Positions 46,501 to 59,800 of a stretch of DNA of 64,000 nucleotides are shown here, piece after piece. The notes under the pieces were generated by a model that was given only the letters and a program-made list of their open reading frames with translations, had not been told where the DNA came from and did not search any database. Position 1 is the first letter of the stretch; each line of letters begins with the position of its first letter. Source of the DNA: Owenia fusiformis. Taxonomy: Eukaryota; Annelida; Polychaeta; Sabellida; Oweniidae. A program made the position numbers and the translations under genes. The stretch lies in assembly GCA_903813345.2 (NCBI GenBank), contig CAIIXF020000003.1, positions 12,788,931 through 12,852,930 on the forward strand. The letters run 5' to 3'.

Positions 46501-49116
46501 AATGGAGGAACAGGCGACCAGTGAAGCAAAACGTAAAAATATCAATCACGCAATTCAGGCCTAATTTCTACCATCGTCCTAATCTCCCTCAACTACCCAG
46601 CCTACCCGTTGTCCATCCTGAACATCAGCCATTTGGACCCCCACCACCTCCCCCACATATCTTACTGTCCCAATTCCATAATGAATATCCCGAAGAACAA
46701 GAAATGCCCGAGTCAGTACCAGAAATTGACCCCGAACCAGAAGTGAACCCTAAATCCACAAACGAAAAACTAAAACCACAAAATCCATCATACCCGGGCG
46801 AGACAATGAAGATAATCTGCAGTATGGCAAAAGATTCAGGACCTTGCTCCGCGAAGCATAATATGTGGTACTACAATTCCCAATCCGCTAAATGTGAGCT
46901 CTTCCAATATGGTGGTTGTGGAGGAAATCTTAACAGATTCTATAGGGATGAGGATTGTTTAACAGCTTGTAGGTCAGGTAAATATATTTGGTATCTTATG
47001 TAAAAGAAGTAGAGCATGCCTCACAGTTATGCGATACTCTAGTCAAATTCTATTCTCTATCCCACAGTCCTCTGCCAAATTATTTTACATCGCAAATTCT
47101 GCGCATTTCTTACTTATTTTATGCTATATGTAGTATGATATTAAGAAATCATTTAAATATTTTTAATGGAAGAAATGAAATTAAAACAAATGACGTGCAA
47201 AGATTTTCATTTGGATTGATGTGACTACATTTGAGGTTTTGTACATTAATAGCCTTACCCTTGGTGAATAAAGATGCTAATACAGAAAAAGAGAAAGAAC
47301 CAATCATATCTGACAATAAAGCTGCAAAAGATGAACCCTTGACAACTGAGGAAAATGGTGAGGGCAAAGTTACAACATTTACAGTTCATACTCCAGTGTA
47401 TTTCAGGATATTTATATTTGCCGCGTTTTGATTCTCAGTTATCCCATCACCGATCTTTCATTTCCAAAAACTATTATATACGTAATATCCTTCCAGGAAG
47501 GATCTGATAGAACGACGTGATCTCTCATCTTGGCTTTCTAATTGTTTTTTCGATGTTTTGATACTATTTGATATTTTTATATACGAGACCCAATATTAAC
47601 AATACAACAAATAGTGTTTCTTTGCCAAAGCATGTATCCATTTTGCCAAACATATTGTTTTGATGTTAAAAGTATTGTTTATCAATTTTAACTTTATTAT
47701 GTCATACAATGCCTTTAAAATTAAACATGAAATACTTAATGTATTTCTCAGATAAATCTTTTAAAAGCTATATCATAGTTTATGCTTCAAATCGTTGAGT
47801 TTACTTCAATATTTGATAACGTACATTTAAGTGTATACTCCTAAATTTTGTCACTGTACGTTGTCGATAATTAGGCGTGATATATAAATAGTGTGTGTTT
47901 TCAGACAATTCAGAAGGCATCCCCAAGGAAATCATTAGCGTGAAGGCAACTGAGATGGAATATGTCACAATGATAATCGTCATGGCAATAGTCGGCGTCC
48001 TCATGATTACAATTTCTGTATTCGTTATGATGGTAAGATATCCAAAATCACAAGCGCAGCCAGGAGTGAGATAGAAGAATTCTCAATTTTTGTAAAATTC
48101 AAAACAAATCTCGTCTATGCCACGATCGCACACCCCTGACTGAATATCGAAAAAACTGGCGATCGCACCCCCCTCCCCTGACTGTTCAAGCTGGCTATGA
48201 CCATGAAAATGATATTATTTTTGTCTCAATGAAATTTTCCATGAGGTTCATGATTAAAAACCTCATAAAGCTATAGACGAACGAATCCCCTTTGGTAAAT
48301 CAGTTGTTTCAACCATCGTGATAGTAGCAGAACAATGGTTAAGATTATTATTTAATAGTCACACTAAATACTTTACAATTGAATTTGATGGCAATATAAC
48401 ACAAATAAAGCTGAATGTTATAGCCTAGATTATGGAAATCACCTAATGGACAAACTGGTACAGTTCAAACGAAATGCTATGCATGCCGCATTTCTATGGA
48501 TGGAGAGGGGTACCTGATATTTCCAATCAATTTTGATCACCATTGAGAAGAATACATGACTAATGTTTGCCTCACGTATTTTATCAGTTTGCCCTTAGTA
48601 TAATTAATTCACTGTGACATTGATACACTATATTGTTGTAATTGTAACATTTATATTTTCAGATCCTCTTCCGGAGACTTCACCAAACCAAAACCAAAAA
48701 GGAAAAGATCTTAGAGGTGAGAATATAACTAAATACTAACTAATAGTATAGCTTTTAAAGATATTTTTATGTACTAACTCGTCAAATATGCGCAAACAAA
48801 GCATAAAGCGAGGCTTTGGTGAGTTGTCCAATGGGGAAGGAGTTGCCTTTTAAGGATTGTGCGGTGTGATATTGAATCTGGATTCCCTCCGATCAGGTCA
48901 AGGTCAGGTTATAATGATTGAACTAGCACTAAATCCTTTGAATCTTATCTGTTTCAGACGATGGTAAGGGATCATCTGAATTTGAACCTTTATTCCGATC
49001 TCCCAACTCTACCCAAGGTGCACACGTTTGCGACACCATACGACCACGCTACTGAAGAAAATAATATCAACAAGCTCACCCACGATGCCAATGAAAAGAG
49101 TACCAGTATTGCATAA
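43598..49116 (+). CDS. Type I membrane protein with three Kunitz (BPTI) domains, 8 exons
   Basis: Exons: 43598-43643, 44146-44382, 44747-45649, 46414-46977, 47253-47357, 47905-48032, 48663-48716, 48958-49116. Phases agree throughout (phase 1 up to the TM exon, then 0); the product is 731 residues. Signal peptide ~1-16; Kunitz 1 at 43-93; long acidic Ser/Thr/Glu-rich linker; Kunitz 2 at 336-386; Pro-rich linker (PPPPPPH); Kunitz 3 at 531-581; short acidic stalk; TM ~639-663; basic then ~60-residue cytoplasmic tail ending STSIA. Each Kunitz domain has six cysteines and the YGGC/FGGC core. By BPTI alignment the P1 residues are Tyr53, Arg346 and Ser541, predicting chymotrypsin-, trypsin- and elastase-like targets. 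It probably inhibits serine proteases at the cell surface or in secreted form after shedding. It differs from vertebrate HAI proteins, which have two Kunitz domains plus MANEC/LDLa modules. Confidence 0.92.
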
Positions 49117-50290
49117 ACATTATAACATCGACGACCACATAGTCACGGACCCGGGGTCGCGGAACCACTCTATAACAATCATGTATCATCTACCAGTATA
49201 TATAAAACTAAGTGGCATTTCATTATCACATTCAGACACTTAGTGTAACTATTAAATGTAGACACCAAGTGTAACTACAATGTAGTATGTAATTCAGGCA
49301 CTATGTGTAACTATAACATTTAGACACAATGTATAACATCTAGACACGATGGATTTATAATCAAACACACTCTTGATGGTGCTGCTCCGGTATGCCGCCT
49401 ATATTTCCGTGAAGTGACATGAATGCCCATTCCGACAAAATAGATCCCGTACATATATTTCCTGATGCATCTCACTTCACGGGGGTATTATTCCATAACT
49501 TTAATTCGTATCAACTGTCATGTAATCAACAAAAAGCTTTTCAAAAGCGAGCTTGTGGAATATATTTTGTATTTATGATTATATATATAGAGCCTAATTT
49601 ATTATGCGTGTTTTAATTGTTCACAAATACAAATACGTATCACGTTTTCTTAAATATGAGTTAAACATAAAATAAAATGTTGTATCATATAATCGCCTTT
49701 GACGGTTCATTTAATTGAGCTAAAATTGGAAGATATTACACATTCTTAAAGGGACATTCCTGGCCAGACCATTTCTATCCTGAAATGGTAGCCTTAATCA
49801 TATTTATGCTTTCCATATCTAGCAAAACATGGGAAAATGTTTTAATATTGTCAATATTGATCATTTACAAAATGTAGTGCTCATTTCCAGTAAGTGCCAT
49901 CTTTTAAGATTTCACTCAGGAAGTGATGTCATCAACTCTCAACTTTCATGACCTTGCATATAACAGTATAGGGAAGTGGCACAAAATCGCTTCTAGACAA
50001 GTGGTCCTTACTTTATGTACAAACATGTCTTCAGAGCTTGTCAATTTAGAATAAAATAAGAGACTCTTAAAAGGATTAAATAGTAGACAAATTTGAAAGA
50101 TAATATTCAGCTGGTTTTGTAATGCTTTGTAACTCCTTGCCTAATATTATATACAAAGTTGAGAGTCGATGACATCACTTCCTGAGTGAAATCTTAAGAA
50201 GATGGCAGCCTACTGGAATTGAGCATTACATTTTTAAGTGACCAATGTTGACCATATTAAAACATTTATCCGTGTTCTGCTAAACATGGT

Positions 50291-51805
50291 AATTAGACTC
50301 CAGATGAAATCTGGAGTCTATTGTTTTCGTCAGTTTTCTTCTTCTTATTCTTATTCTTATTATTCTTTTTCTAAACCAGTTTTCTCAATTACCATAAGGT
50401 TTTCAGTAAAGTCAGTCATTTGGTCAATTTAGGTCCAGAATCTAGTTCCTCGGAAATTGGGTCAAATTTTTATCTAGGTCAAAGGTCAAGAACTAGGTCA
50501 AATCCAGTACTTTGTCACTTTTTTCGATTTTCTCGGTCGTCCTTCAATATTTTCGATCCGGGTTTTTTTCATTGTGTTCCTTATAAAAAAGTAGAAAACC
50601 TAGGGTCGATTTAGTTTTTTGATATCTCAAACCGATTTCGAGAAATCAGTGTCCGAAAACGAGGTCCAAAAAAAGGTTCTCCGAATCAAATGTCCAGGAT
50701 ATTAATCTTATAGGAAATTTTCTCAGGATTCCGAATCTGAAAACGAAATTTCGATCCGACTTCCGTTTCGGAAGTTATGGCGTTTTGAAAACTCAAAAAT
50801 CGCTAAATTTGGTGCCCATGTTAAGTCAATGGGAAAAAATATTTTTTTGAAGTGAAAAATACGGAAAAAGACTGAGTTCAGCTTCATATAATCAAAGCCT
50901 TTAAAAGAAGGGGACCTCAAAAGCCATCTAGCTTTAAAATTTGGACACCGAAATGCCTAGGTCAAAATCTAGGTCAAATTCATAGGTTTTCCTTATTTTT
51001 TCGATTCTGACACTACACTCTAATTATATTCTTCGAAATTGTGTATACATGTAGCCAAGAATATGCTAATAGTGTTAGCCTTTTGCCGTCAGAAAGTATT
51101 TTGACCCACTTTTGAGATATGGTGTCCGAAAAGTAGGTCAAAATAAAAAGTTCTCCAAATTTAATATATGAGTTATGAATTAAGGGTAGAATTCTGTCAG
51201 GAATCCGAATCTGCAAACCAAATTTCGATCCGACATCCGGTTCGGAAGTTATGGCGTGTCCGAAAAGTAGGTCAAAATAAAAAAGCTCCAAATTTAACGT
51301 ATGAGTTATAAATTAGGGGTACAATTTTGTCAGGAATCCGAATCTTTAAATCGAATTTCGATCCGACTTCCGGTTCGGAAGTTATGGCGTTTTGAAATTT
51401 CGGAAAATCGATCTGATGGTATCCTGATAGAAAGTCAAGAGTAGAGAAGAAAATGCTGAAAAATTCATCCATCCTTCCTATCTGATCTTATCCTATCCTT
51501 CCTTTCTATCCTTTCTTCGTATCTTTTCTATCCTTTCTTCGTATCTTTTCCTTCCTATCCTTCCTATCCTATCCTATCCTATCCTATCCTTTCTTCCTAT
51601 TCTATTCTATCCTATCCTTCTTTCTTATTCTATCCTATCGTTCTTTCCTATTCTATCCTATCCCACCTTCCTATTTTATTTATCCATCTCTTTGTAGATG
51701 ACTCAGCTTATTCTGGATGACTCGGCTTATTCTGGATCACTCGGCTAAAAAAAGTCTAGATCTGGAGTCTGAAATTGAACTTCGTTCAATTTCCAAAATC
51801 TAGTT
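50291..51805. mobile_element. Nested repeat with TAGACTCCAGAT termini and internal tandem units
   Basis: Starts with a small palindrome (AGACTCCAGAT / ATCTGGAGTCT) and ends near AGATCTGGAGTCTGAAATTG. Inside, at about 50640-51400, are three to four diverged units containing GTGTCCGAAAAGTAGGTCAA, TTTCGATCCGACTTCCG and GGTTCGGAAGTTATGGCGT. A (CCTAT)n pyrimidine tract follows. Confidence 0.65.
51470..51690. repeat. (TCCTA)n / (TTCTT)n pyrimidine-rich microsatellite
   Basis: Long imperfect run of TCCTATCCTATCCTATCCTT-type pentamers on the plus strand. Confidence 0.9.
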
Positions 51806-53930
51806 ATATATATGGTTGTAGCTACCATATTAGGAGAGAGATGGTCTGGCAAGGAATATTCCTTAAAGTAAAAAATCGTATGGAATGATTTTACCATACT
51901 TATATACACGCTTTCGATAAGATTATGAAAGGTTAAAGGCTGAAATTTTATTCCGACGACTCTCTAGTTTTTGCCATGAAGCTGCACTGACTTGTACATC
52001 GAATTATTACTCAATAGGTATCAGCTAACATTGCTCGAAAACTGTTTGAAAAAGCTCAACACCATAATAACTCGACCCCCGTAATTTTGTTCTCAAGAAA
52101 AAATACTGAATGTAATAAAAACTGCAGTTTTGATTCCCAAATAGGGTCTTCAGTTATATTATATAAAATTTGTGAATTTCAAACATATTCTCAAACATTT
52201 GTAAAAGACTCGACCCAAGAGGCGCTCCCGGTAATCAAGGAGAGGGGCACAATTTACTGACCCCCCCCCCTCCGTTTCCGCCATTGAATCCTATGGTGTG
52301 TAACATATGCGACAATGACACGATTGCATCCAAAACAACCTTATGATCAACCCTCACTTCTTGGAAACAGACATCGCACCTACATGTACATGTACAATGA
52401 TGGAAACAGGTGTCGCGAGTTCACGAGTCGTGTTGAATTGTCACGGACAAAGACACATGTTGTCAAGCAGAACATTTTGACTGAAGTGCCATATTCCAAA
52501 TAATAATCGATGTTCATCTCAATGCTTATTTTCATCGTTACGCCAATGCAGATACTAGTATTGAATGATATCATTTTCTACAAGTCAAGGCCTAATTCCG
52601 GGATCTGATCGGGAGTTGAGAGCGTGGATGTCCGGACTAATCAAATGCTAAATCTTAAGATGCAGTGGAAAATGCGAAACTGTGATAAAAATTTGGAACG
52701 TTGTAGGTGCAATAAAAATCGTCAGTCACTACAGATTTGAAAAATGATTTTATTTTGATATGCAGTACTGTGTAGACAGATCATACTGCCATCTTTCTAT
52801 TCATTAAACGATCGATTTTTAATGGTTTTATCATTTTTATGTCACTACCCACATGGGCTTTAAAAGTCAGAGTGTTTTCGGGTTCGACATTTGACAGGCA
52901 TTCGGCGTCTGTAACAATTGTTACACCAATTCAAAGTGATGGCATATTCTCATGTTATGTTAATATCTGTTAACATTGCAGCAAAACGGACTCTATTGTG
53001 TTGGTTATTGATTGATTGTGAGGAGTATAAAACTAAGAGACGAGACAATATGTATCTGCATGCAACAATATGATACTGCTGTTTTCAGAGTTCAGAATGG
53101 ACTGCAACAGCATTCTGTAGCTAGTAGAGCTTGATAAGAGAACATGATATGCAGATCTATATATAGAATACTGCTAGTAACTCGGCAATGCAATATCGAA
53201 CAGTACATAGCAATTGTAGATATTGCTGGAAAATAAAACAAGCTATTCTAACAACGCACTTGCAACGCAGTTCAACTAGGATATTACAGAATATATAAGG
53301 TATGTCATCCATTATTATCCCTACATACAGACTGAAACGCTATGTACTGTTTTTGTTAGTTAACATAAAGCTCGAAATGGTATATTGATGCAGTTGTTGT
53401 CTGGCTCATGAACGAATGTCAACAACATCGTTTCATACATAGTGCAAGAAAGTGGGCGTGACATGCTTACAGCCATCATACAAAATAGCTGCGCGCTGTC
53501 TACTGAGGTTGGATACTAGCATCAAGGTTTAAACATTACTATATATATAATATTCTGTAATCGTGTAACCTCAAAATCCTCATAGATTCAGTATAGAAAA
53601 TAAGTATTTAGGATATAAACAGGGGGGGGGGGGGTATTGACGTTTGTCAGTATGATGGCAAGGGGATGAGGTGATATCTATTTTTATTGATGGATCATTA
53701 AGCTATAGGCTTATTCCTTCGATAAGGTCATTGTAAGACAACAATTTACATGGGAATTTTTGAGAGGTGTCAAGGAGGCTCCCGGTGTTAATGTTTCCAA
53801 GATTTACAATGTTAATGGGTTAACTAATTGCAATGATAATATGATCATGAAAGTCACAATTCGCATTTGACTTCGTAGTTACTGCAAAGGTGTAATTTCA
53901 GAATAAAGATTCAACGGTGACGACAACAGT

Positions 53931-54848
53931 ATGATGCGACGTAAAAGAAGTCCATATGGGACGTGTGACGCTTACATCAACCTTTCTAATTCCCTCTTCA
54001 ACGCAATTGAGGACGAAAATGACTCTCAAGTGTCAAGGGTTCTAGAATCCAACAAGGAGCTCGCAAAAGAAATCATCCAAACAACTGTTTATATTCAGAA
54101 CTTCGGTGAAGGTACCGTGTTCCACGCTGCTGCATACTACGGACACTGTAATATCGTAAGAACATTTCTTAAACACGGGGTTGATGTGAATATGAAGGAC
54201 AGTAGAAATCGTACTGCACTTCATGCAGCGGCTGTAAGAGGTTTATTAAACATGGTGTCATACCTTATTAAAGAACAAAGCGTCATTGATACCAAGGACA
54301 GATGGGGACAGACTCCCCTCCACAAAGCCTGTAGCTATGGATACACAGATGTCGCGATGGTTTTGCTTAAAAAGGGAGCCCATCCAGAGTATATGGATAA
54401 CTTTGGAAGAACCCCTTTGGATGTTTCGGTTTTGATGGGTCATTCTCACACCGCCGAATTTCTTATAAAATTTCTGGAAAGTCATCAAAATGAGAGTTAT
54501 TCCTGCGATAAATCTGAGAACAAAATCCGCAAGAACTCCAAGAATATAGACTCCCAAAACTCAATAAGTAAAGACTCCGAGGACTCTAAGCTAAATGCCT
54601 CTAAAACCTCTGAGAGTAACGCCTCCCAAACCATTGACAGTAACAGCTCACAGATATCTGAAAGTAACGCCCCTCAAAAATCTGATCATGAGAGTAACGC
54701 ATTACAAACCACTGAGGATAACGCCTCCCAAAGTTCTGAAAGTAACGTCTGTGACGATGAAGCGGGGAATAACGCCTGCAAAAATGATAATGTTGCGGAC
54801 CCAAACTCTGAGAGTAACTCATTTGGTAACAATGAGAGTAATGCATGA
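53931..54848 (+). CDS. Ankyrin-repeat protein with Ser/Asn-rich repetitive tail, single exon
   Basis: 305 residues from ATG at 53931 (a second ATG follows at once) to TGA at 54846. After a short basic N-terminus, four ankyrin repeats span about 57-185, with hallmark pieces TVFHAAAYYGH, TALHAAAVRG, TPLHKACSYGY and TPLDVSVLMGH. There is no signal peptide or TM segment, so it is probably a cytosolic or nuclear adaptor. The tail (~186-305) is hydrophilic and made of degenerate SESNASQ-type units (for example SKTSESNASQTIDSNSSQ), encoded by tandem GAGAGTAACGCC-like copies at 54595-54846. No other domain such as SOCS or kinase is seen. The closest family cannot be named. An AG preceding AATAAAG at about 53901 could be the end of a 5' UTR intron. 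All-in-one-exon structure contrasts with its intron-rich neighbours. Confidence 0.8.
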   Translation: MMRRKRSPYGTCDAYINLSNSLFNAIEDENDSQVSRVLESNKELAKEIIQTTVYIQNFGEGTVFHAAAYYGHCNIVRTFLKHGVDVNMKDSRNRTALHAAAVRGLLNMVSYLIKEQSVIDTKDRWGQTPLHKACSYGYTDVAMVLLKKGAHPEYMDNFGRTPLDVSVLMGHSHTAEFLIKFLESHQNESYSCDKSENKIRKNSKNIDSQNSISKDSEDSKLNASKTSESNASQTIDSNSSQISESNAPQKSDHESNALQTTEDNASQSSESNVCDDEAGNNACKNDNVADPNSESNSFGNNESNA

Positions 54849-56807
54849 TGTCATGTTAGCAAAGGATATATACGAATATAAAATTATAGAGGGATTAGTA
54901 TTAATATGCTACACCCCAATTTCAGATATGTTTTTAGATCACTTAACATGAGCAGGCTTTAACACGTGATCAACAGGAATTTTGGTGTTGTCAAGCTTTT
55001 TGGAGGGGGTGTACCTCTCTTATATTCATTATACACGACAATTTTGATACAAATAATTGTCTTGATACAAAGATATATGCTTTCAACATAATTTCAAATT
55101 ACATCGAAGCTGAGAGAGACGGTTAATCAACGAACATCATAGCAGCTCGTCGATCGTTTTGTACTTTGTGCTTTATCGCTGGCTTGCTAGTGAAGTAATC
55201 GCCGTAAACCCTGGTCACAGTGAACTATTAAATAATACTAGAAAACTTGGCAAATGTTGGCTGAAGAATTATAATGAACACTCTACCCACTGGCGCGAGT
55301 AGCAACAGTATTTCAGACAATGATATTAGGGCCTTAACAACATCAGTATCTTCAGCAAAGAGTCTTTGTAACGTTAATGTACATTTATAGTATGTATTAC
55401 TGTTGAAACAGTTTTCCAGGTTCTAATTTGAAATAATACATAAAGATTTTAAGTTCCAAGTGTTTATTTTTCCATGTTAAAATTAATTAGTTACACTCAG
55501 TTAATAATATCCAATGTTAAAACAGTCCCGATCATGAGATGTAATTAGGGAATGCTTCACATACCTATAAAAGATGCAAGCCAATATAAGTACATGAACT
55601 AAAGAGGAATAAAGAATAGAATCGATGTACAACAAAACAGGTTATATTAAAATGTACGGAAAATGAAATATATTTCAAAACCTAAAACTTAATAAACTAT
55701 CATGCAGAGTAAAATAAAATCTTTACTATGTATGTTAAAATCTAAAATTGGTTACATTACCCCCAAAATTTAAATAAAAATGTTTGTCCTCTAACATGCA
55801 AGAGGTCATATTTTGTCAATCTAACAGCACATATTAAACAGAAAGAAATTGCAGCATATATATGCCATTTGAAGGCAGCGATAAACATCATTTTTAAGGA
55901 TTTACCCTGGAATCAGTGCAATGTGGAATGGCCATTTCTCGAATGTACTTTCCAAAATTTGCACGAGATGCGGAGTAAAGGTCAAGTTGACAAGTTATCA
56001 ATTTCAATCTGAGGAATCCAGTTATCACCCTGACAACCGTTTAACTAGTGACCTTGAGTGGGTTATTGGTTATATAATGGAATGTAGTCATGTGAAATAG
56101 CGTCTTCAGATTGGCTGGAATCGGACACACCTTTCATTGCTATGTGTGAATATCAAATTATTTACAATGTTACATAATAACCAACTTTGCTAATAAAACA
56201 CAGTTTTACGAATCAATACACTCCGTATAATAATTGCAGCTTTAAAGGCAGAATCAGGTCTTTATTAGGTAGCAATTAAAATTGCAAGCGACGTGCACAA
56301 TTGACCTACCAATATATTCCTTATAATCTCAAATACAATACCTCTCAGTAGATCCGCAATATGCTATAAATTGAATTCATCAAGTATTCAACGTACAAAT
56401 TATGAAAATATTTAAATTCTCTCAAATCATAAAGATGGTTACCACAATTATTGAATATAATTTTTTGTAAAAATCCATAATCTTCCTGAAAAGAGTATGC
56501 ACTTTGAGGATTTTTTAGAAAATAGACATGACAAAAAATGATATGAGCAAAAAATATTCTAAAATATGATTCTTTTGTTTAGCCTGCTTGCTAGATCTGT
56601 GTCTCGCTTTATCCTATAAAAATATAATGATGTTGCATGATATTTATGGATCATATATCTGAATGTGAATAGTTTCAAAAATATAGTGTAGAGTCTGATC
56701 AAATCTGCAGTTTTCTCTCCTGTCATAAAGGATGGAGCATTTCTGCTTTAAGCACGGAGTTTAAAGTCAATTTTGCTTCGATATTATCATTCGGCGAAAA
56801 AGAATCT
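54849..56807. other. Convergent intergenic region
   Basis: Lies between the ends of the ankyrin gene (+) and the GMC oxidoreductase gene (-). AT-rich with no recognised exon. A segment around 56250-56450 resembles, in reverse complement, 30120-30450 (both contain GTAGGTCAATTG-like and GAATCAGGTC/GATCTGATTC pieces), so it is probably a diverged dispersed repeat. 56698-56743 repeats the end of the last GMC exon. Confidence 0.5.
56698..56743 (-). repeat. Duplicate of the 3' coding end of the GMC gene
   Basis: GATCAAATCTGCAG, then TTTTCTCTCCTGTCATAA, matches 56819-56864 (CAAATCTGCAGCCTTCTCTC and onward), the coding segment for [12 protein letters not shown]. It lies about 120 bp downstream, in the 3' UTR or flank, as a diverged tandem duplication. 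Confidence 0.7.
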
Positions 56808-59800
56808 TTACGATTGTCTAATCAAATCTGCAGCCTTCTCTCCTATCATAATAGATGGCGCATTGGTGTTGCCTGACATGACATGAGGCATGATGGATGC
56901 ATCCGCCACTCTCAGATTCTCAATCCCCTTCACTCTGCAAAATATAATAATACTTTGTAAGATCCCGAGCAAAGGCATTATAGTAATTAAATATTAATTA
57001 CACTGTGACCGCTCAAAGAGCAGATCCCAAAAAATATCTGACCAATACAGGTACGTTACAATTTTGATGTCTATAGACTTTGGTTTTCATACTTTGGAAA
57101 TAAAGGTGGTTGCTGAGATATTTTTAGGGAAACGTTTTTTATTTGCATAATAATCAACACAATTGTTATGCAAATAAAATACATTTCTCTAAAAAATATC
57201 TGAGCAATCAACTATACATGTATTTCCAAAGTATGAAAATCAAAGTCTATGGATGACATCAAAATTGTAGTGTAACGTTTGTCGTTCATCTTGCCACAAC
57301 CTCCGATCACAGGGCTTCAAAATCCAGAATATATTCTTTCTTTTTACCCCCTGCGATAAGCAGTTAGCATTTCCCCGATTAAGAACTCGCAATCTGATTG
57401 GCTGTCGCAACACTGAGACAGAAATCATGTATAGGTCATTGTGCATAATAAGATCACGTGATTCAGTGTAATCGGGCGCTTCCAAATTGGTTATAGCAGG
57501 GGGGGGGGAAAGGAGGTACGGATTCTGTACACCTGCTTAGGAGGATGATCTTGCCATGGATAATCTAAAATTAGGCACATTTCAGACTTTTGAACAAAGA
57601 TGATTGGATTTCATGTATGACGCCTATGGTTTATCCTTTTCTTTAGGTATTGATTTACCTCGTGCGTGAGATTTCGGGACTTTACCAATTGAAGTAGCAC
57701 ACGATGACTCTCCAAATTCTAATCAAACCATATTACCATAAGTAGAATAGTAACTGAGACCATATGAGAATCATTAATCAAGGTTAAAGGTACATGTACC
57801 TTAACTGTGGATCTACAACTGAGTTCTTATCAGTTGCTGGTCCCATTCTGCATGTTGATGTTGGATGGTTTAAAGTCCACAAGTTTGCTCTTATGAAACA
57901 ATCCCAGTAAGCATCGGTACCAAATCGGTGAGCCTTACATAAAGGATGATGATTCGTATTCAGTTCAAATCCTCCCTTTGTGAATGCATTTGTTTTTGCA
58001 AGTTTTTCTGTCCAAACCTTTAAACCTAGTAAATAAAACATATAATCATATATAATTTCAGAAAAACATTACTTAGATATCAGATCAGTAGGGCTAGCGA
58101 TGAATGTTTTCGCTGCTTTTTTAAGTTTTGAAATATTTTTTTTTGTATTGTATTAATCTTTAACATTTGACTAATTGTAATTTTGATAACTTTATATAAT
58201 TTTTCATATGATTAAACATATTAACCTGCCATCAAATGTTTCACATCAACTGCATTTTCAAGGTAGTTGGGCTCAATTAATGGATGATCAAATGGGTCGG
58301 TGCTTTGAAGTCTAATTGTACCATTCGTTGCTGGATGGAGCAATGTGACAATTGTACTGACACCAGTTTTTCCGTCCATTTGCTCATCTGGAAATATTGC
58401 ATTCCATACCTGAAATGTAATAAAATAGTTCATTTCATACCTGAAAGTATACCTGAAAGTGCAATGAAATATTGTATTCCATACTTGAAATTAAATGAGT
58501 ATTAAAAATAGTTCATTTCATAACAGAAAGATCCATTACATATAGGGTGTTAAAAAAACTGGACCGAAAGGTTTGCCATAGCTTTGAGAAAACCCAACCG
58601 ATTAATGTCTGTGTAATGTCTCTGTGTCTACAGAGGCAAGGTTGCCACCTGGAGCATGTTATAAAAACTGGAATAATTTCAAAACTCCATGCCTGATCAA
58701 AATGAAACTTCAGATATTATCGGACACGAAATCAACATCATATGTGCCAAATATGAAGTACAAAAGCCTTAGTAGTGTAAAATTAAGTGATTTATTGGCA
58801 GTTCAGTTTTTTAACACCCTGTAGCTGGAAGTACATTGCTGACTACAACTGCATGTACACTATATATGGTATACCCAGTATTTTAACATTAGTGCGTGTA
58901 CCTCATTAGTATAGCCGATGTTGCCTTTTACATAATCTGTCCCTTTCTCATGTCCATATAATGTTGAAAATACATGAATCTGGATGTATGGGAATTTGTG
59001 ATCATCCGGCTGGTAAGGAGATTTCATAAAGTACATCAGGTTTGCGAGTGGATTCTTCCATACACCTTTGGTAGACAAACATGAAATGGTTCATTAATTC
59101 TAACTTACACACAACAAGATCATTTTTCCGACCAAAATGCATGTCATTTAAGAACTGATAAATCATTTACGAAACAACTAACCTGTTCCAAAGAGTTTAT
59201 ACTTCCAGGTTTCAAGAAAAGAGAATGCTTGGTTTTCCGTAATGGCATCAACTTTGGTGAAATATGTCAAAAGGTCTGCTGTAGGATGGTCCTCCATGTT
59301 TTCTCCAACTGGTAGGTCTGCCACAACAGGTATCTAATAAAGAAATGACATATTACCTTAGTCAGCCATAGAAAAAGTAGACTACGACACCTCCTACATG
59401 TCAAGACGTTATCAAACATATCTTCCTAAATAGAATAGCCACTTGCATGATTATTTTACAAGCCCAAAATACCAACTGTCCCTGTTTTAGCTAGCTAAGC
59501 TTGGATTATACCTGACTTGGAGCACAATGTGGGCAATTACCCCGGGGCAATTACTAAATGTCGTACATTGAAGTAATCCATTACATAAAGGGTGTTAAAA
59601 AACTGGACCGAACTGATTGCCATAACTTTGAGAAAACACTTACCGATTAATGTGTCTACCGAGACAAGGTTGCCACCTGGAGCATGTCATAAAAACTGGA
59701 ATAATTTCAAAACTCCATGCCCGATCAAAATAAAACTTCAGGTATTATCGTGGGCAATTGCCTTGGGTTCTCACCACACCCAACCATGAAGTGTATCACG

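Larger units (their letters stand above)
49746..51868. mobile_element. Foldback element split by a nested insertion
   Basis: The left end AAAGGGACATTCCTGGCCAG is mirrored at the right by CTGGCAAGGAATATTCCTT. The left arm (to about 49960) pairs with 50150-50290, for example GAAGTGATGTCATC against GATGACATCACTTC. The right arm then breaks off near 50290 and resumes at about 51805 with GGTTGTAGCTACCATATTAG. The 1.5 kb between is a separate repeat, so it inserted later. Confidence 0.75.
49117..53930. other. Intergenic region rich in nested inverted repeats
   Basis: 49117-49700 is the presumed 3' UTR/flank of the Kunitz gene, with AATAAAATG near 49672. 49746-51868 is a foldback interrupted by another repeat. 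51869-53930 holds no recognised coding sequence and includes the presumed promoter of the ankyrin gene. Poly-C (52261-52270) and poly-G (53623-53634) runs occur. Confidence 0.5.
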
